Made by a program: the position numbers and the translations under genes. Below are positions 46,601 to 53,556 of a stretch of DNA of 64,000 bases, one piece after another (position 1 is the first letter of the stretch; each line of letters starts with the position of its first letter). The DNA comes from Streptomyces mobaraensis. GTDB taxonomy: Bacteria; Actinomycetota; Actinomycetes; Streptomycetales; Streptomycetaceae. Below the pieces are notes generated by a model. That model was given only the letters and a program-made list of their open reading frames with translations, was not told where the DNA came from and made no database searches. The stretch covers positions 5,580,001-5,644,000 of the forward strand of contig NZ_CP083590.1 in assembly GCF_020099395.1 (NCBI RefSeq). Reading direction: 5' to 3'.

Positions 46601-47201
46601 GATGCTCGGCCTCTACGTCTCCGACCACCCGCTCTTCGGCATCGAGCACGTCCTCAACGACAAGGCGGACGCCGGGATCAGCCAGCTCACCGGCGGCGAC
46701 TACTCCGACGGCGCGATCGTCACCATCGGCGGCATCATCTCCGGCCTCCAGCGGAAGATGACCAAGCAGGGCAACGCCTGGGCCATCGCCACCGTCGAGG
46801 ACCTGGCCGGCTCCATCGACTGCATGTTCTTCCCCGCCACCTACCAGCTGGTCTCCACCCAGCTCGTCGAGGACGCCGTCGTCTTCGTCAAGGGCCGGCT
46901 GGACAAGCGGGAGGACATCCCGCGGCTGGTCGCCATGGAGCTGATGGTCCCCGACCTGTCCAACGCGGGGACGAACGCCCCCGTGATCATCTCCATCCCC
47001 ACGGTGAAGGTCACCCCGCCGCTGGTCGAGCGGCTCGGCCAGGTGCTCACCCATCACCGGGGCTCCACCGAGGTGCGCATCAAGCTCCAGGGCGCGCGCA
47101 AGACGACCGTGCTGCGGCTGGACCGGCACCGGGTCAACCCCGATCCCGCTCTGTTCGGTGACCTGAAGCAGCTCCTCGGACCGTCCTGCCTGGCCGGCTG
47201 A
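43662..47201 (+). CDS. dnaE: DNA polymerase III alpha subunit DnaE
   Basis: An 1179-residue replicative polymerase. The N-terminal PHP domain opens FTHLHVHTQYSLLDGAARL. The polymerase core carries the catalytic Asp motif MPDVDIDFDERRR and VGPGRGSAAGSIVAY. Helix-hairpin-helix and OB-fold (IVTIGGIISGLQ) regions follow. GTG 43662 has GGAGG upstream. This is the DnaE1 type by length and gene context. It stands alone, with a terminator hairpin behind it. Confidence 0.97.
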   Translation: MSKPPFTHLHVHTQYSLLDGAARLKDMFAACKDMGMTHIAMSDHGNLHGAYDFFHQAKKAEITPIIGIEAYVAPESRRNKRRIQWGQPHQKRDDVSGSGGYTHKTIWAADVTGLHNLFRLSSDAYAEGWLTKWPRMDKETISQWSEGLIASTGCPSGEVQTRLRLGQFDEAIKAASDYKDIFGEGRYFLELMDHGIEIERRVRDGLLEIGKKLGIPPLVTNDSHYTYAHEAAAHDALLCIQTGKNLSDPDRFRFDGSGYYLKSTEEMYAIDSSDAWQEGCANTRLVAEQINIDGMFTAKNLMPKFDIPEGYTEVTWFREETMRGMHRRFPGGIPEDRMKQVEYEMDTIISMGFPGYFLVVADFIMWAKKQGIAVGPGRGSAAGSIVAYALGITDLDPIPHGLIFERFLNPERISMPDVDIDFDERRRSEVIRYVTEKYGADKVAMIGTYGTIKAKNAIKDSARVLGYPYAMGDRITKAMPADVLGKGIPLSGITDPNHPRYSEAGEVRAMYENEPDVKKVIDTAMGVEGLVRQMGVHAAGVIMSSETITDHVPVWVRHSDGVTITQWDYPSCESLGLLKMDFLGLRNLTIMDDAVKMVKANKGIDIDLLSLPLDDPTTFELLQRGDTLGVFQFDGGPMRSLLRLMKPDNFEDISAVSALYRPGPMGMNSHTNYALRKNGQQEITPIHPELEEPLQEVLAVTYGLIVYQEQVQKAAQIIAGYSLGEADILRRVMGKKKPEELAKNFVLFQKGAREKGYSDEAIQALWDVLVPFAGYAFNKAHSAAYGLVSYWTAYLKANHPAEYMAALLTSVKDDKDKSATYLNECRRMGIKVLPPNVNESEANFAAQGDDVILFGLTAVRNVGANVVDSIIRCRKSKGKYTSFPDFLDKVEAVVCNKRTVESLIKAGAFDEMGHTRKGLTAHYEPMIDNVVQVKRKEAEGQFDLFGGMGEEDSSEPGFGLDVEFSDVEWEKSYLLAQEREMLGLYVSDHPLFGIEHVLNDKADAGISQLTGGDYSDGAIVTIGGIISGLQRKMTKQGNAWAIATVEDLAGSIDCMFFPATYQLVSTQLVEDAVVFVKGRLDKREDIPRLVAMELMVPDLSNAGTNAPVIISIPTVKVTPPLVERLGQVLTHHRGSTEVRIKLQGARKTTVLRLDRHRVNPDPALFGDLKQLLGPSCLAG

Positions 47202-47221
47202 CGGTCCCGTCGCGTACGACG

Positions 47222-47254
47222 GAGGGCGCGCCCGCTTGTCGCGGGCGCGCCCTC
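47222..47254. terminator. Hairpin between dnaE and the convergent small gene
   Basis: A perfect 14-bp stem (47222-47235 with 47241-47254) with loop TTGTC, 20 bases after the dnaE stop and 30 bases before the convergent stop at 47285. Likely bidirectional terminator. Confidence 0.8.
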
Positions 47255-47284
47255 GCGTGCGTCGAGGCGCCGGTCGTGCGTCGG

Positions 47285-47446
47285 TCAGTTGTGGCCGAAG
47301 CGCTTCTGCCGGCTCTTGTGGGCGACGTCCGCCGGCGTCACCCGTGTCGACTGGGCCTCGATGGACGACTGCTGCGCCTGCTGCTGGCCGCGCTCGGCCT
47401 GCGTCGCCTTCTGCTGACTCCGGTCCTGCTTCTTGTTCTTGGCCAT
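47285..47446 (-). CDS. Conserved small hydrophilic protein (53 aa)
   Basis: A Gln/Lys/Arg-rich 53-residue protein (MAKNKKQDRSQQKATQAE at the start, KSRQKRFGHN at the end) without membrane segment or Cys. ATG 47446 has GTGGAGGCG upstream, at a somewhat long spacing. It is probably nucleic-acid- or ribosome-associated because of its charge, but this is inference. I recall short conserved genes of this type beside dnaE in Streptomyces. Confidence 0.65.
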   Translation of the reverse strand: MAKNKKQDRSQQKATQAERGQQQAQQSSIEAQSTRVTPADVAHKSRQKRFGHN

Positions 47447-47729
47447 GGCCGTTGTTCGCCTCCACTCCGGATGCCCCCCGGTGTCTCCGCACAACACCCT
47501 GGCACGCGCGGACGAAACCCGCATTTCGGTCCATAACCATGTGTGACAGGGATACTTCTCGGCCGCACCCCGTATCCGCCACGCCGATGATCCAGTTCGG
47601 ACTGATAACCCCCGTGCGGTCGGGCAGACTCCTGGGAAAGCCATGTGACAACCGGGGCACTGCCGTGCCGGGGGCGACCGCATCACTCGACATGCCGGAC
47701 ATGCTGGACATACGGAGAGAAGGTGCACC

Positions 47730-49010
47730 GTGGACCGCTGCGTCGTCCTGGTGGACGCCGGGTACCTGCTGGGCGCCGCCGCCAGCCTGCTGGCCGGGGA
47801 GCCCGCCCGGTCCCGCATCACCGTCGACCACACCACCCTCATCCAGGGCCTGCGCGAACGCGCCGAGGACGACACCCAACGCCCCCTGCTGCGCATCTAC
47901 TGGTTCGACGGCGCCCCCGACCGGGTGCCCCAGCCCGAGCACCGCCGGCTGCGCGTCATGCCCCGGGTCACCGTCCGGCTCGGCGCCCTCACCCGCACCG
48001 ACGGCCGCTGGGCCCAGAAGGGCGTCGACGCGGCCATGCACGCCGAACTCACCGAACTCGCCCGCAACCGGGCCTGCTCCGACATCGTCCTCGTCACCGG
48101 CGACGGCGACCTGCTGCCCGGCCTGATGTCCGCCAAGGAACACGGCGTCGCCGTCCACCTCTGGGCCGTCCAGGCCGCCGACGGCGACTACAACCAGTCC
48201 GAGGACCTCGTCGCCGAAGCCGACGAACGCCGCGTCCTCGACCGCACCTGGATCACCCGCGCCGTCCGCGCCCGCGAACTCACCGGGCCCTGCGCACCCG
48301 CCCCCACCGCCGAACCGGAGATCGCGGCGATCCTCTCCGCGCCGCTGCCCGAGAGCGGCGGGGCGGGGGACCGGGTGGGGGCGCCGGCCTCGTCCGCCGA
48401 GCGGCGGGAGCCCGTACGGAACGGGGTGCGGGCCGCGCCGGAGCCCGCCGCCGGTGCCGGCCCCGAGCGGGGAGAGGTCCCCGGTACACGGACCGTGCCC
48501 ACACCCAAGGACCTCGCCGTCCTCGGCAAGGGGCCCGCCGCCGGCGCGGCCGCGCCGGCGGCGCCCGCTCTCGGCCATCCGAACGCGACGTTGCGCTGGT
48601 CCTCCGACCGGGGGCTGGTCGACCGGGGGCCCGGCAACGGCTCCGGGGAGCCCCCCGAGATCGCCGCCCTCCCGACCCTCGCCCAGCTCACCAGTGCGGA
48701 GCAGCGGTGGGCCGACCGGGAGGAGGACATCACCACGGTGGGCGGTGACCCCTTCGAGGTGGGGCAGGTGTTCGCCCGGCGGTGGACCGAGCGGATCACC
48801 GATTCCGTGCACCTGCAGCACCTGTCGACCGAGTATCCGCGGATCCCGCACCGGATCGACGGGGAGCTGCTGCGGTATGCGGCGCGGTTCGGGCTGCTGG
48901 CGCACAAGGACGACCAGATCGATGAGCGGGACCGGTACGCGATTCGCGCCGGGTTCTGGCGCGAGATCGATGCGCGGACGGCGGCGGAGCACGCGCCTGC
49001 CGGCGATTGA
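47730..49010 (+). CDS. NYN-domain (PIN-like) protein
   Basis: 426 residues. The NYN/PIN-like nuclease fold occupies about residues 1-170, with acidic catalytic-type positions in CVVLVDAGYLLG, FDGAPD, KGVDAAMHAEL and IVLVTGDGDLLPGL. A Pro/Ala/Gly-rich disordered linker (about 190-310) leads to a conserved C-terminal helical domain (about 320-420; DPFEVGQVFARRWTER, IPHRIDGELLRYAA) resembling a winged-helix RNA-binding unit. NYN proteins are RNases or tRNA/rRNA processing factors. GTG 47730 was chosen by homology start. Codons become G-ending toward the 3' end. Confidence 0.85.
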   Translation: MDRCVVLVDAGYLLGAAASLLAGEPARSRITVDHTTLIQGLRERAEDDTQRPLLRIYWFDGAPDRVPQPEHRRLRVMPRVTVRLGALTRTDGRWAQKGVDAAMHAELTELARNRACSDIVLVTGDGDLLPGLMSAKEHGVAVHLWAVQAADGDYNQSEDLVAEADERRVLDRTWITRAVRARELTGPCAPAPTAEPEIAAILSAPLPESGGAGDRVGAPASSAERREPVRNGVRAAPEPAAGAGPERGEVPGTRTVPTPKDLAVLGKGPAAGAAAPAAPALGHPNATLRWSSDRGLVDRGPGNGSGEPPEIAALPTLAQLTSAEQRWADREEDITTVGGDPFEVGQVFARRWTERITDSVHLQHLSTEYPRIPHRIDGELLRYAARFGLLAHKDDQIDERDRYAIRAGFWREIDARTAAEHAPAGD

Positions 49011-49017
49011 GGGTGCC

Positions 49018-49175
49018 CCGGTCCCTCCCCTTCGCCGTTTCCTGGGGCTGCGCCCCAGACCCCGCTTGTCGCGGCTTCGCCGCTCGTCCTCAGACGCCGG
49101 ACGGGCTGAGACCAGCCCGCCCGGGGGTGCGGGGGCTCGCCCCCGCAAGAAACGGTGAAAGGGCGGGTCCGGGGC
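49018..49175. repeat. Nested palindromic element, copy 4 (degenerate core)
   Basis: Outer arms are present: CCTTCGCCGTTTCC with a GGGGCTGCGCCCC hairpin on the left, GAAACGGTGAAAGGGCGGG (49149-49167) on the right. The left core arm (from 49086, CTCAGACGCCGGACGGGCTG) is intact, but the right core arm stops after CCAGCCCGCCCGG. It lies between two co-directional genes, NYN and the ABC ATPase. Confidence 0.7.
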
Positions 49176-49232
49176 AACACCCCCGTACCCCCGTCGCAGC
49201 CGTCGCCCGCCGTACGCGTACCCTCATAGCTC

Positions 49233-50252
49233 GTGAGGATGGGCGTGAAGCAGGCGGCAGGGCACGCCGGGGAGCCGGTGGTGTGCTCGGTGCGCGGTCT
49301 GGTCAAGACATACGCCGCCGCTCGCGGTCGTCGCGGAAGACCGGCCGACCAGGAGATCCGCGCCAGCGACCGCATCGACCTCGACGTCCACCGGGGCGAG
49401 ATCTTCGGGCTGCTCGGCCCCAACGGTGCCGGCAAGACCACCCTCGTCCGTCAGCTCACCGGCCTCCTCCGCCCCGACCGGGGCAGCGTCGAGCTGCTGG
49501 GGCACGACCTCGTCCGGTACCCGGACCGTGCGGCGCGGCTCGTCGGCTATCTCGGGCAGCAGTCCAGCGCGCTCGACGAGCTGACGGTGGCGCTGGCCGC
49601 CGAGACGACCGGGCGGCTGCGCGGGCTGGGGCTGCGGGCGGCGCGGGCCGAGCGGGACGCCGTGCTCGACGAACTCGGACTGACGGCCCTCGCGGCCCGG
49701 CCGTTGAAGAAGCTCTCCGGCGGCCAGCGCCGCCTCGCCTGCTTCGCCGCCACCCTGGTCGGCGACCGCCCGCTGCTGGTCCTCGACGAGCCGACCACGG
49801 GCATGGACCCGGTCGCCCGGCGCGCCGTCTGGGCCGCCGTCGACCGGCGGCGCGCCGAGCGCGGGGCGACCGTCCTGCTCGTCACCCACAACGTCATCGA
49901 GGCCGAGACCGTCCTCGACCGCGTCGCCGTGCTGGAGCGCGGGCGCATCATCGCCTGCGACACCCCGGCCGGACTCAAGGAGCTCGTCGCGGACGAGGTG
50001 CGGCTCGACCTCGTCTGGCGCGACGCGCCGCCGCTCGACGTCCCCGAGGTCGCGGCGCTCCGCGACATCGCCACCGAGACCGGCCGCCGCTGGTCGCTGC
50101 GGCTCGGCCACGCCGAGGCCCGGGCGGCCGTCGCCGCCGTCACCGGCGGCCCCGCCTTCGCCGCGCTCGACGATTTCACGCTCGCCACGCCCAGCCTGGA
50201 GGATGTGTACCTCGCGCTGGGCGGCCGTGCGGAGGGTCTGGTGAAGGGGTGA
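49233..50252 (+). CDS. ABC exporter ATP-binding protein
   Basis: A 339-residue DRA/CcmA-type ATPase subunit. Walker A LLGPNGAGKTTLV, Q-loop YLGQQSSALDEL, signature LSGGQRRLACF, Walker B PLLVLDEPTTGMD and H-loop LVTHNVIEAE are complete. The 90-residue C-terminal extension is typical of drug exporters. GTG 49233 has a -10-like TACCCT eight or nine bases upstream, so the mRNA may be leaderless; ATG 49239 is the alternative. It pairs with the permease at 50311. Confidence 0.9.
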   Translation: MRMGVKQAAGHAGEPVVCSVRGLVKTYAAARGRRGRPADQEIRASDRIDLDVHRGEIFGLLGPNGAGKTTLVRQLTGLLRPDRGSVELLGHDLVRYPDRAARLVGYLGQQSSALDELTVALAAETTGRLRGLGLRAARAERDAVLDELGLTALAARPLKKLSGGQRRLACFAATLVGDRPLLVLDEPTTGMDPVARRAVWAAVDRRRAERGATVLLVTHNVIEAETVLDRVAVLERGRIIACDTPAGLKELVADEVRLDLVWRDAPPLDVPEVAALRDIATETGRRWSLRLGHAEARAAVAAVTGGPAFAALDDFTLATPSLEDVYLALGGRAEGLVKG

Positions 50253-50310
50253 GGGCTCGCAGGACGGCCGCCGCCGTACCCCCGCCCGTACCGAACAGGA
50301 GTCGTTCCGC

Positions 50311-51147
50311 GTGAGTGCTGTGTCCGCAGAAGCGGTGTCCGGGAAGGTACGGGAGCGGGGTGCGGTCCGGCCCCGGCCCGTGGGCGGGGAGCCCGCGCCG
50401 CTGGCGCCGCGCGCCCGGCTGCTGCCCGCGCTGTCGGCCGTCTACCGGGCGCAGCTCTCCCGCGCCCGGGTGGCGCGGATCCCGCTGCTGTTCGTGGCGA
50501 CCTTCCAGTCCGTCGGCATCATGATCCTGATGCGCGGCGTCGTGGACGGCGGCGACGAGGCGCGGGCCGTCGTGGCCGGCTCCAGCGTGCTGGTGGTCGC
50601 GTTCGTCGCGCTCAACCTGCTGGCCCAGTACTTCGGACAGCTGCGCGCGAGCGGCGGGCTCGACCACTACGCGACGCTGCCCGTGCCGCCTGCCGCCGTG
50701 GTGCTGGGCGCGGCGGGTGCCTACGCCTCGTTCACCGTGCCCGGGACGGCCGTCACCGCCGTCATCGGGAGCGTGCTGTTCAAGCTGCCGCTGGCCCATC
50801 TGTGGGTGCTGGCCGGCGTCATCCCGCTGTCCGGAGCCGCCCTGGCCGGGCTGGGCGCCGCCCTCGGGCTGCTCGCCCCCCGGCAGGAACTGGCGACGCT
50901 GCTGGGGCAGCTCGGGATGTCGGCGGCGCTGCTGCTCGGCGTGCTGCCCGCCTCCCACATGCCCGCGCCGATCGCCCTCGCCCGCGACCTGCTGCCGTCC
51001 ACCTACGGCGTGGAGGCGTTCGCCCGCAGCTTCGACGCGCACCCCGACTGGCTGCGGGTCGCCGGGGACCTCGGCGTCTGCGCGGCCGTCGGCGTGGTCT
51101 CACTGGCCGTCGCCACCTGGGCCTACCGCCGGGCGGCGGTGCGGTGA
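50311..51147 (+). CDS. ABC-2 type permease
   Basis: A 278-residue membrane subunit with six hydrophobic helices. The length and the ARLLPALSAVYRAQLSR amphipathic lead fit ABC-2 exporters. The family motif LPSTYGVEAFARSF stands before the last helices. GTG 50311 has AGGAG upstream and follows the ATPase by 58 bp, so the two form a heteromeric exporter. Substrate unknown. The stop overlaps a possible GTG of the next gene. Confidence 0.88.
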   Translation: MSAVSAEAVSGKVRERGAVRPRPVGGEPAPLAPRARLLPALSAVYRAQLSRARVARIPLLFVATFQSVGIMILMRGVVDGGDEARAVVAGSSVLVVAFVALNLLAQYFGQLRASGGLDHYATLPVPPAAVVLGAAGAYASFTVPGTAVTAVIGSVLFKLPLAHLWVLAGVIPLSGAALAGLGAALGLLAPRQELATLLGQLGMSAALLLGVLPASHMPAPIALARDLLPSTYGVEAFARSFDAHPDWLRVAGDLGVCAAVGVVSLAVATWAYRRAAVR

Positions 51148-51206
51148 CGCGCCGCGATGCCCGTCCTGCCGCCGACGGCGCGTCCTCGACCTGGCACGAT
51201 GGCGGG

Positions 51207-51830
51207 GTGACCGCACCACTGACCCCCGACGACCGGCCCCCGCGCAGCCCCTCCTACGAGAGCCGCGGCGGCCGGGCCGCCCTCCTCGACGCGGTGCGCG
51301 CCGAACTGCCCGCCGCCGGCGTCGTGGCCGCGGCCGTCACGCTCTCCGGGGCGCTGTTCGGACTGCTGTGGGTGTGGCTGGCACCGCACGTGCCGCTGAT
51401 CTCCGACGGCCGGGCGGTGTTCCTCAAGAACTCGGAGGGCGAACAGGCGATCGGCGCCGACGGCACGTTCGCCCTGCTCGGCCTGGGGTTCGGCGCGGTG
51501 GCCGCGGGCCTGGTCTTCCTCTTCCGGCGGGCCGGCGGCATCGCCGTCGTCGCCGCCCTGGCGGTGGGCTCCCTGCTGGCGTCGGTGCTCGCCTGGCGGC
51601 TGGGGGTCTACATGGGACCGGCCTCGGACGTGGCGGCCCACGCCCGGTCGGTCGGCAAGGGAGTCGTCTTCGACGCGCCGCTGCGGCTGGGGGCGAAGGG
51701 GATGCTGCTGGCTTTTCCGATCGCGGCGATGGCTGTGCATCTGCTGCTTACCGCGGCGTTCGGGCCGCGGGATCCGGAGCCGGGCCCGCCGTGGGAGGCG
51801 GGCGCCGGGCCCGGGGTGTCCTCTCGCTGA
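51207..51830 (+). CDS. DUF2567 membrane protein
   Basis: A 207-residue membrane protein with about four hydrophobic helices (GVVAAAVTLSGALFGLLWVWL at the first). The loop AVFLKNSEGEQAIGADGTFALLGLGFG is conserved in this actinobacterial DUF2567 family. GTG 51207 is preferred because of a -10-like CACGAT just upstream and the family start; GTG 51144 would overlap the permease stop and add 21 residues. The function is unknown. Confidence 0.8.
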   Translation: MTAPLTPDDRPPRSPSYESRGGRAALLDAVRAELPAAGVVAAAVTLSGALFGLLWVWLAPHVPLISDGRAVFLKNSEGEQAIGADGTFALLGLGFGAVAAGLVFLFRRAGGIAVVAALAVGSLLASVLAWRLGVYMGPASDVAAHARSVGKGVVFDAPLRLGAKGMLLAFPIAAMAVHLLLTAAFGPRDPEPGPPWEAGAGPGVSSR

Positions 51831-51837
51831 GCCTTGC

Positions 51838-51912
51838 TCAGGCCGGACGACGGCCGTGGTTCGCTCGGTTCTTCTTGAGACGCCACTTGCGCTTGCGGGT
51901 GCGCTTGGACAT
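51838..51912 (-). CDS. Ribosomal protein bL37 (24 aa)
   Basis: A 24-residue, extremely basic protein: MSKRTRKRKWRLKK, then NRANHGRRPA. The ANHG(K/R)RP ending matches the 24-residue 50S protein bL37 known from mycobacterial ribosomes. ATG 51912 has GAAAGGG upstream. It would bind 23S rRNA in the large subunit. The gene is easily missed by size filters. Identification rests on motif recall and charge. Confidence 0.82.
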   Translation of the reverse strand: MSKRTRKRKWRLKKNRANHGRRPA

Positions 51913-51989
51913 GCGGGCCCTTTCGTGGGCGGGTCGGTGACGCGTCGCGCTTCTGTCGTAGCGCGGTGTGGCGTCGGCGTCCAGGGGGT

Positions 51990-52228
51990 GTGTTGCCCCG
52001 GTCCCTCCCCCAGAGGGGGCACCCCCATTCACCGTTTCCTGGGGCTGCGCCCCAGACCCCCTTTTCGCGGCTCCGCCGCTTGTCCTCAAACGCCGGACAG
52101 GCTGGATAGTGCGGCCCTGGGCGCGCACTTCAGCCCGTCCGGCGTTTGAGGACAACCGCGCGGAGCGCGGCTTCGGGGGGCGGGGGCGCAGCCCCCGCAA
52201 GAAACGGTGAAAGGGCGGGATCGGGGCA
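51990..52228. repeat. Nested palindromic element, copy 5 (loop insertion)
   Basis: Core arms 52082-52103 and 52130-52153 match the other copies, but instead of a 2-4 nt spacer there are about 25 bases (TAGTGCGGCCCTGGGCGCGCACT-like, itself partly palindromic). Outer arms CACCGTTTCC (52030) / GAAACGGTGAAAGGGCGGG (52201-52219) and GGGGCTGCGCCCC hairpins are present. It stands between the bL37 and YbaK genes, both minus strand. Confidence 0.75.
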
Positions 52229-52241
52229 TCCCCACCCACCC

Positions 52242-52739
52242 TCACCCCCGCGCGATCTCCGCGACCTTCGCCCCCGTCAGCTCCGCCAGCACCTGCGGCT
52301 CCAGCTCCACCTCAAGCCCCCGGCGCCCCGCCGACACATGGATCGTGGGATGCGCCAAAGCAGACGCGTCAACCGCCGTAGGCAGCCGCTTGCGCTGTCC
52401 GAGCGGCGAGATGCCGCCCCGCACGTACCCGGTGGTGCGTTCCGCCGCGGCCGGGTCGGCCATCGCGGCCCGCTTGCCGCCGACCGCCGCCGCCAGGGCC
52501 TTCAGATCCAGGGAGCCGCTGACGGGGACGACGGCGACCGTCAGAGCACCGTCGACCTCGGCCACCAGCGTCTTGAAGACGCGGCCGGGCTCCACACCGA
52601 GAGCGTCGGCGGCCTCCTCGCCGTAGGAGGCGGACGCCGGGTCGTGGGTGTAGGCGTGCAGGGTGAAGGGGACGCCCGCCTTCTCCAGGGCGACTATGGC
52701 AGGGGTGCCGCCCGACGCGCCCGCGGCCTTCTTCGCCAA
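52242..52739 (-). CDS. ybaK: YbaK/EbsC-type aminoacyl-tRNA deacylase
   Basis: A 165-residue trans-editing protein that hydrolyses mischarged Cys-tRNA-Pro or related species. Family motifs: GVEPGRVFKTLVAEVDG, VVPVSGSLDLKALAAAVGGK and YVRGGISPLGQRKRLPT. The start is TTG at 52739, with GGAGG about nine bases upstream; no ATG/GTG precedes the homology. It begins 16 bp after the LON-domain gene, probably in the same transcript. Confidence 0.9.
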   Translation of the reverse strand: MAKKAAGASGGTPAIVALEKAGVPFTLHAYTHDPASASYGEEAADALGVEPGRVFKTLVAEVDGALTVAVVPVSGSLDLKALAAAVGGKRAAMADPAAAERTTGYVRGGISPLGQRKRLPTAVDASALAHPTIHVSAGRRGLEVELEPQVLAELTGAKVAEIARG

Positions 52740-52755
52740 ACCTCGTCGCCTCCGC

Positions 52756-53493
52756 TCAGTTGGGACTCGTCGGCCGCCGGGTGAAGTCCACCGCGGGCAG
52801 CGAGGGGAGCTTACCGATCAAGGCGGTCTCGGTGCGCAGCAGTCTCAGTTCGTCCGCCAGGCGGGACGCGGTGTCGGGGGCCTGGAGGAGCCGCTGCTTG
52901 GCCGGGACGTCGAGCATGGCGGCCGAGGCGACCAGGTAGGAGAGGACGGACGGCTCCTCGGGGATGTCCTGCCGGCCGGCCAGGGTGCGTTCGCTGGCCC
53001 CCGCCAGCCGCTTCTGGTAGGCGCGGAACGCCCGCAGCACCCCGGAGGCCAGGGCGCCGGCCCCCTCGCCGGGACGTTCCTCCAGCTCCTCCGTCTCGCC
53101 GGTGAGGAACGGGCCGGAGGCGTCGACCGACAGCAGCCGGAACCGGGTCGTCCCGGTGGCCAGGACCTCGAACGTGCCGTCCGGCCGCTCCCGCAGGGTC
53201 GCGGCCTCGGCCACGCAGCCGACGGCGTGGAACGCGGCGAGCGGGTCCGGGCCGAAGCCCGTCGCCGGGCCCGGTTCCGGCCGGGTCTCGGCCGGCAGGC
53301 CGAGGGCGCTGTGGGCCACCTCGAAGCCGTCGCGGATGGCCACGACGCCGAACCGGCGCGGGGCGTCGTCGGGCAGTTCCGCGAGGTGGCGCATCATCGC
53401 GCGGTACCGCTGCTCGAAGACGTTCAGAGGCAGGACGAGGCCCGGGAACAGCACCGAGTTGAGGGGGAAGATCGGCAGGCGCGCGGTGGTCAC
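52756..53493 (-). CDS. LON substrate-binding-domain protein
   Basis: A 245-residue protein made only of the LON N-terminal (ASCH/PUA-like) domain, without the AAA+ ATPase or Ser-Lys protease parts. It opens ARLPIFPLNSVLFPGLVLPL and has VFEQRYRAMMRHL and RFRLLSVDASGPF. Stand-alone LON-N proteins may bind damaged or unfolded proteins, but their role is unknown. The start is GTG 53493. It is followed closely by the YbaK gene. Confidence 0.88.
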   Translation of the reverse strand: MTTARLPIFPLNSVLFPGLVLPLNVFEQRYRAMMRHLAELPDDAPRRFGVVAIRDGFEVAHSALGLPAETRPEPGPATGFGPDPLAAFHAVGCVAEAATLRERPDGTFEVLATGTTRFRLLSVDASGPFLTGETEELEERPGEGAGALASGVLRAFRAYQKRLAGASERTLAGRQDIPEEPSVLSYLVASAAMLDVPAKQRLLQAPDTASRLADELRLLRTETALIGKLPSLPAVDFTRRPTSPN

Positions 53494-53556
53494 AGCCGGT
53501 AAGCCTAGGCCCTGCGGGGGCGGGAGCGCTCCCTCCCGCCCGGCCCCCGGGGTCCG

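Noticed and set aside
43608..49148. 1846-codon open frame on the minus strand opposite dnaE
   Set aside because: It is antisense to dnaE and the NYN gene, has no recognisable domain, and mirrors GC-rich codon positions; a composition shadow.
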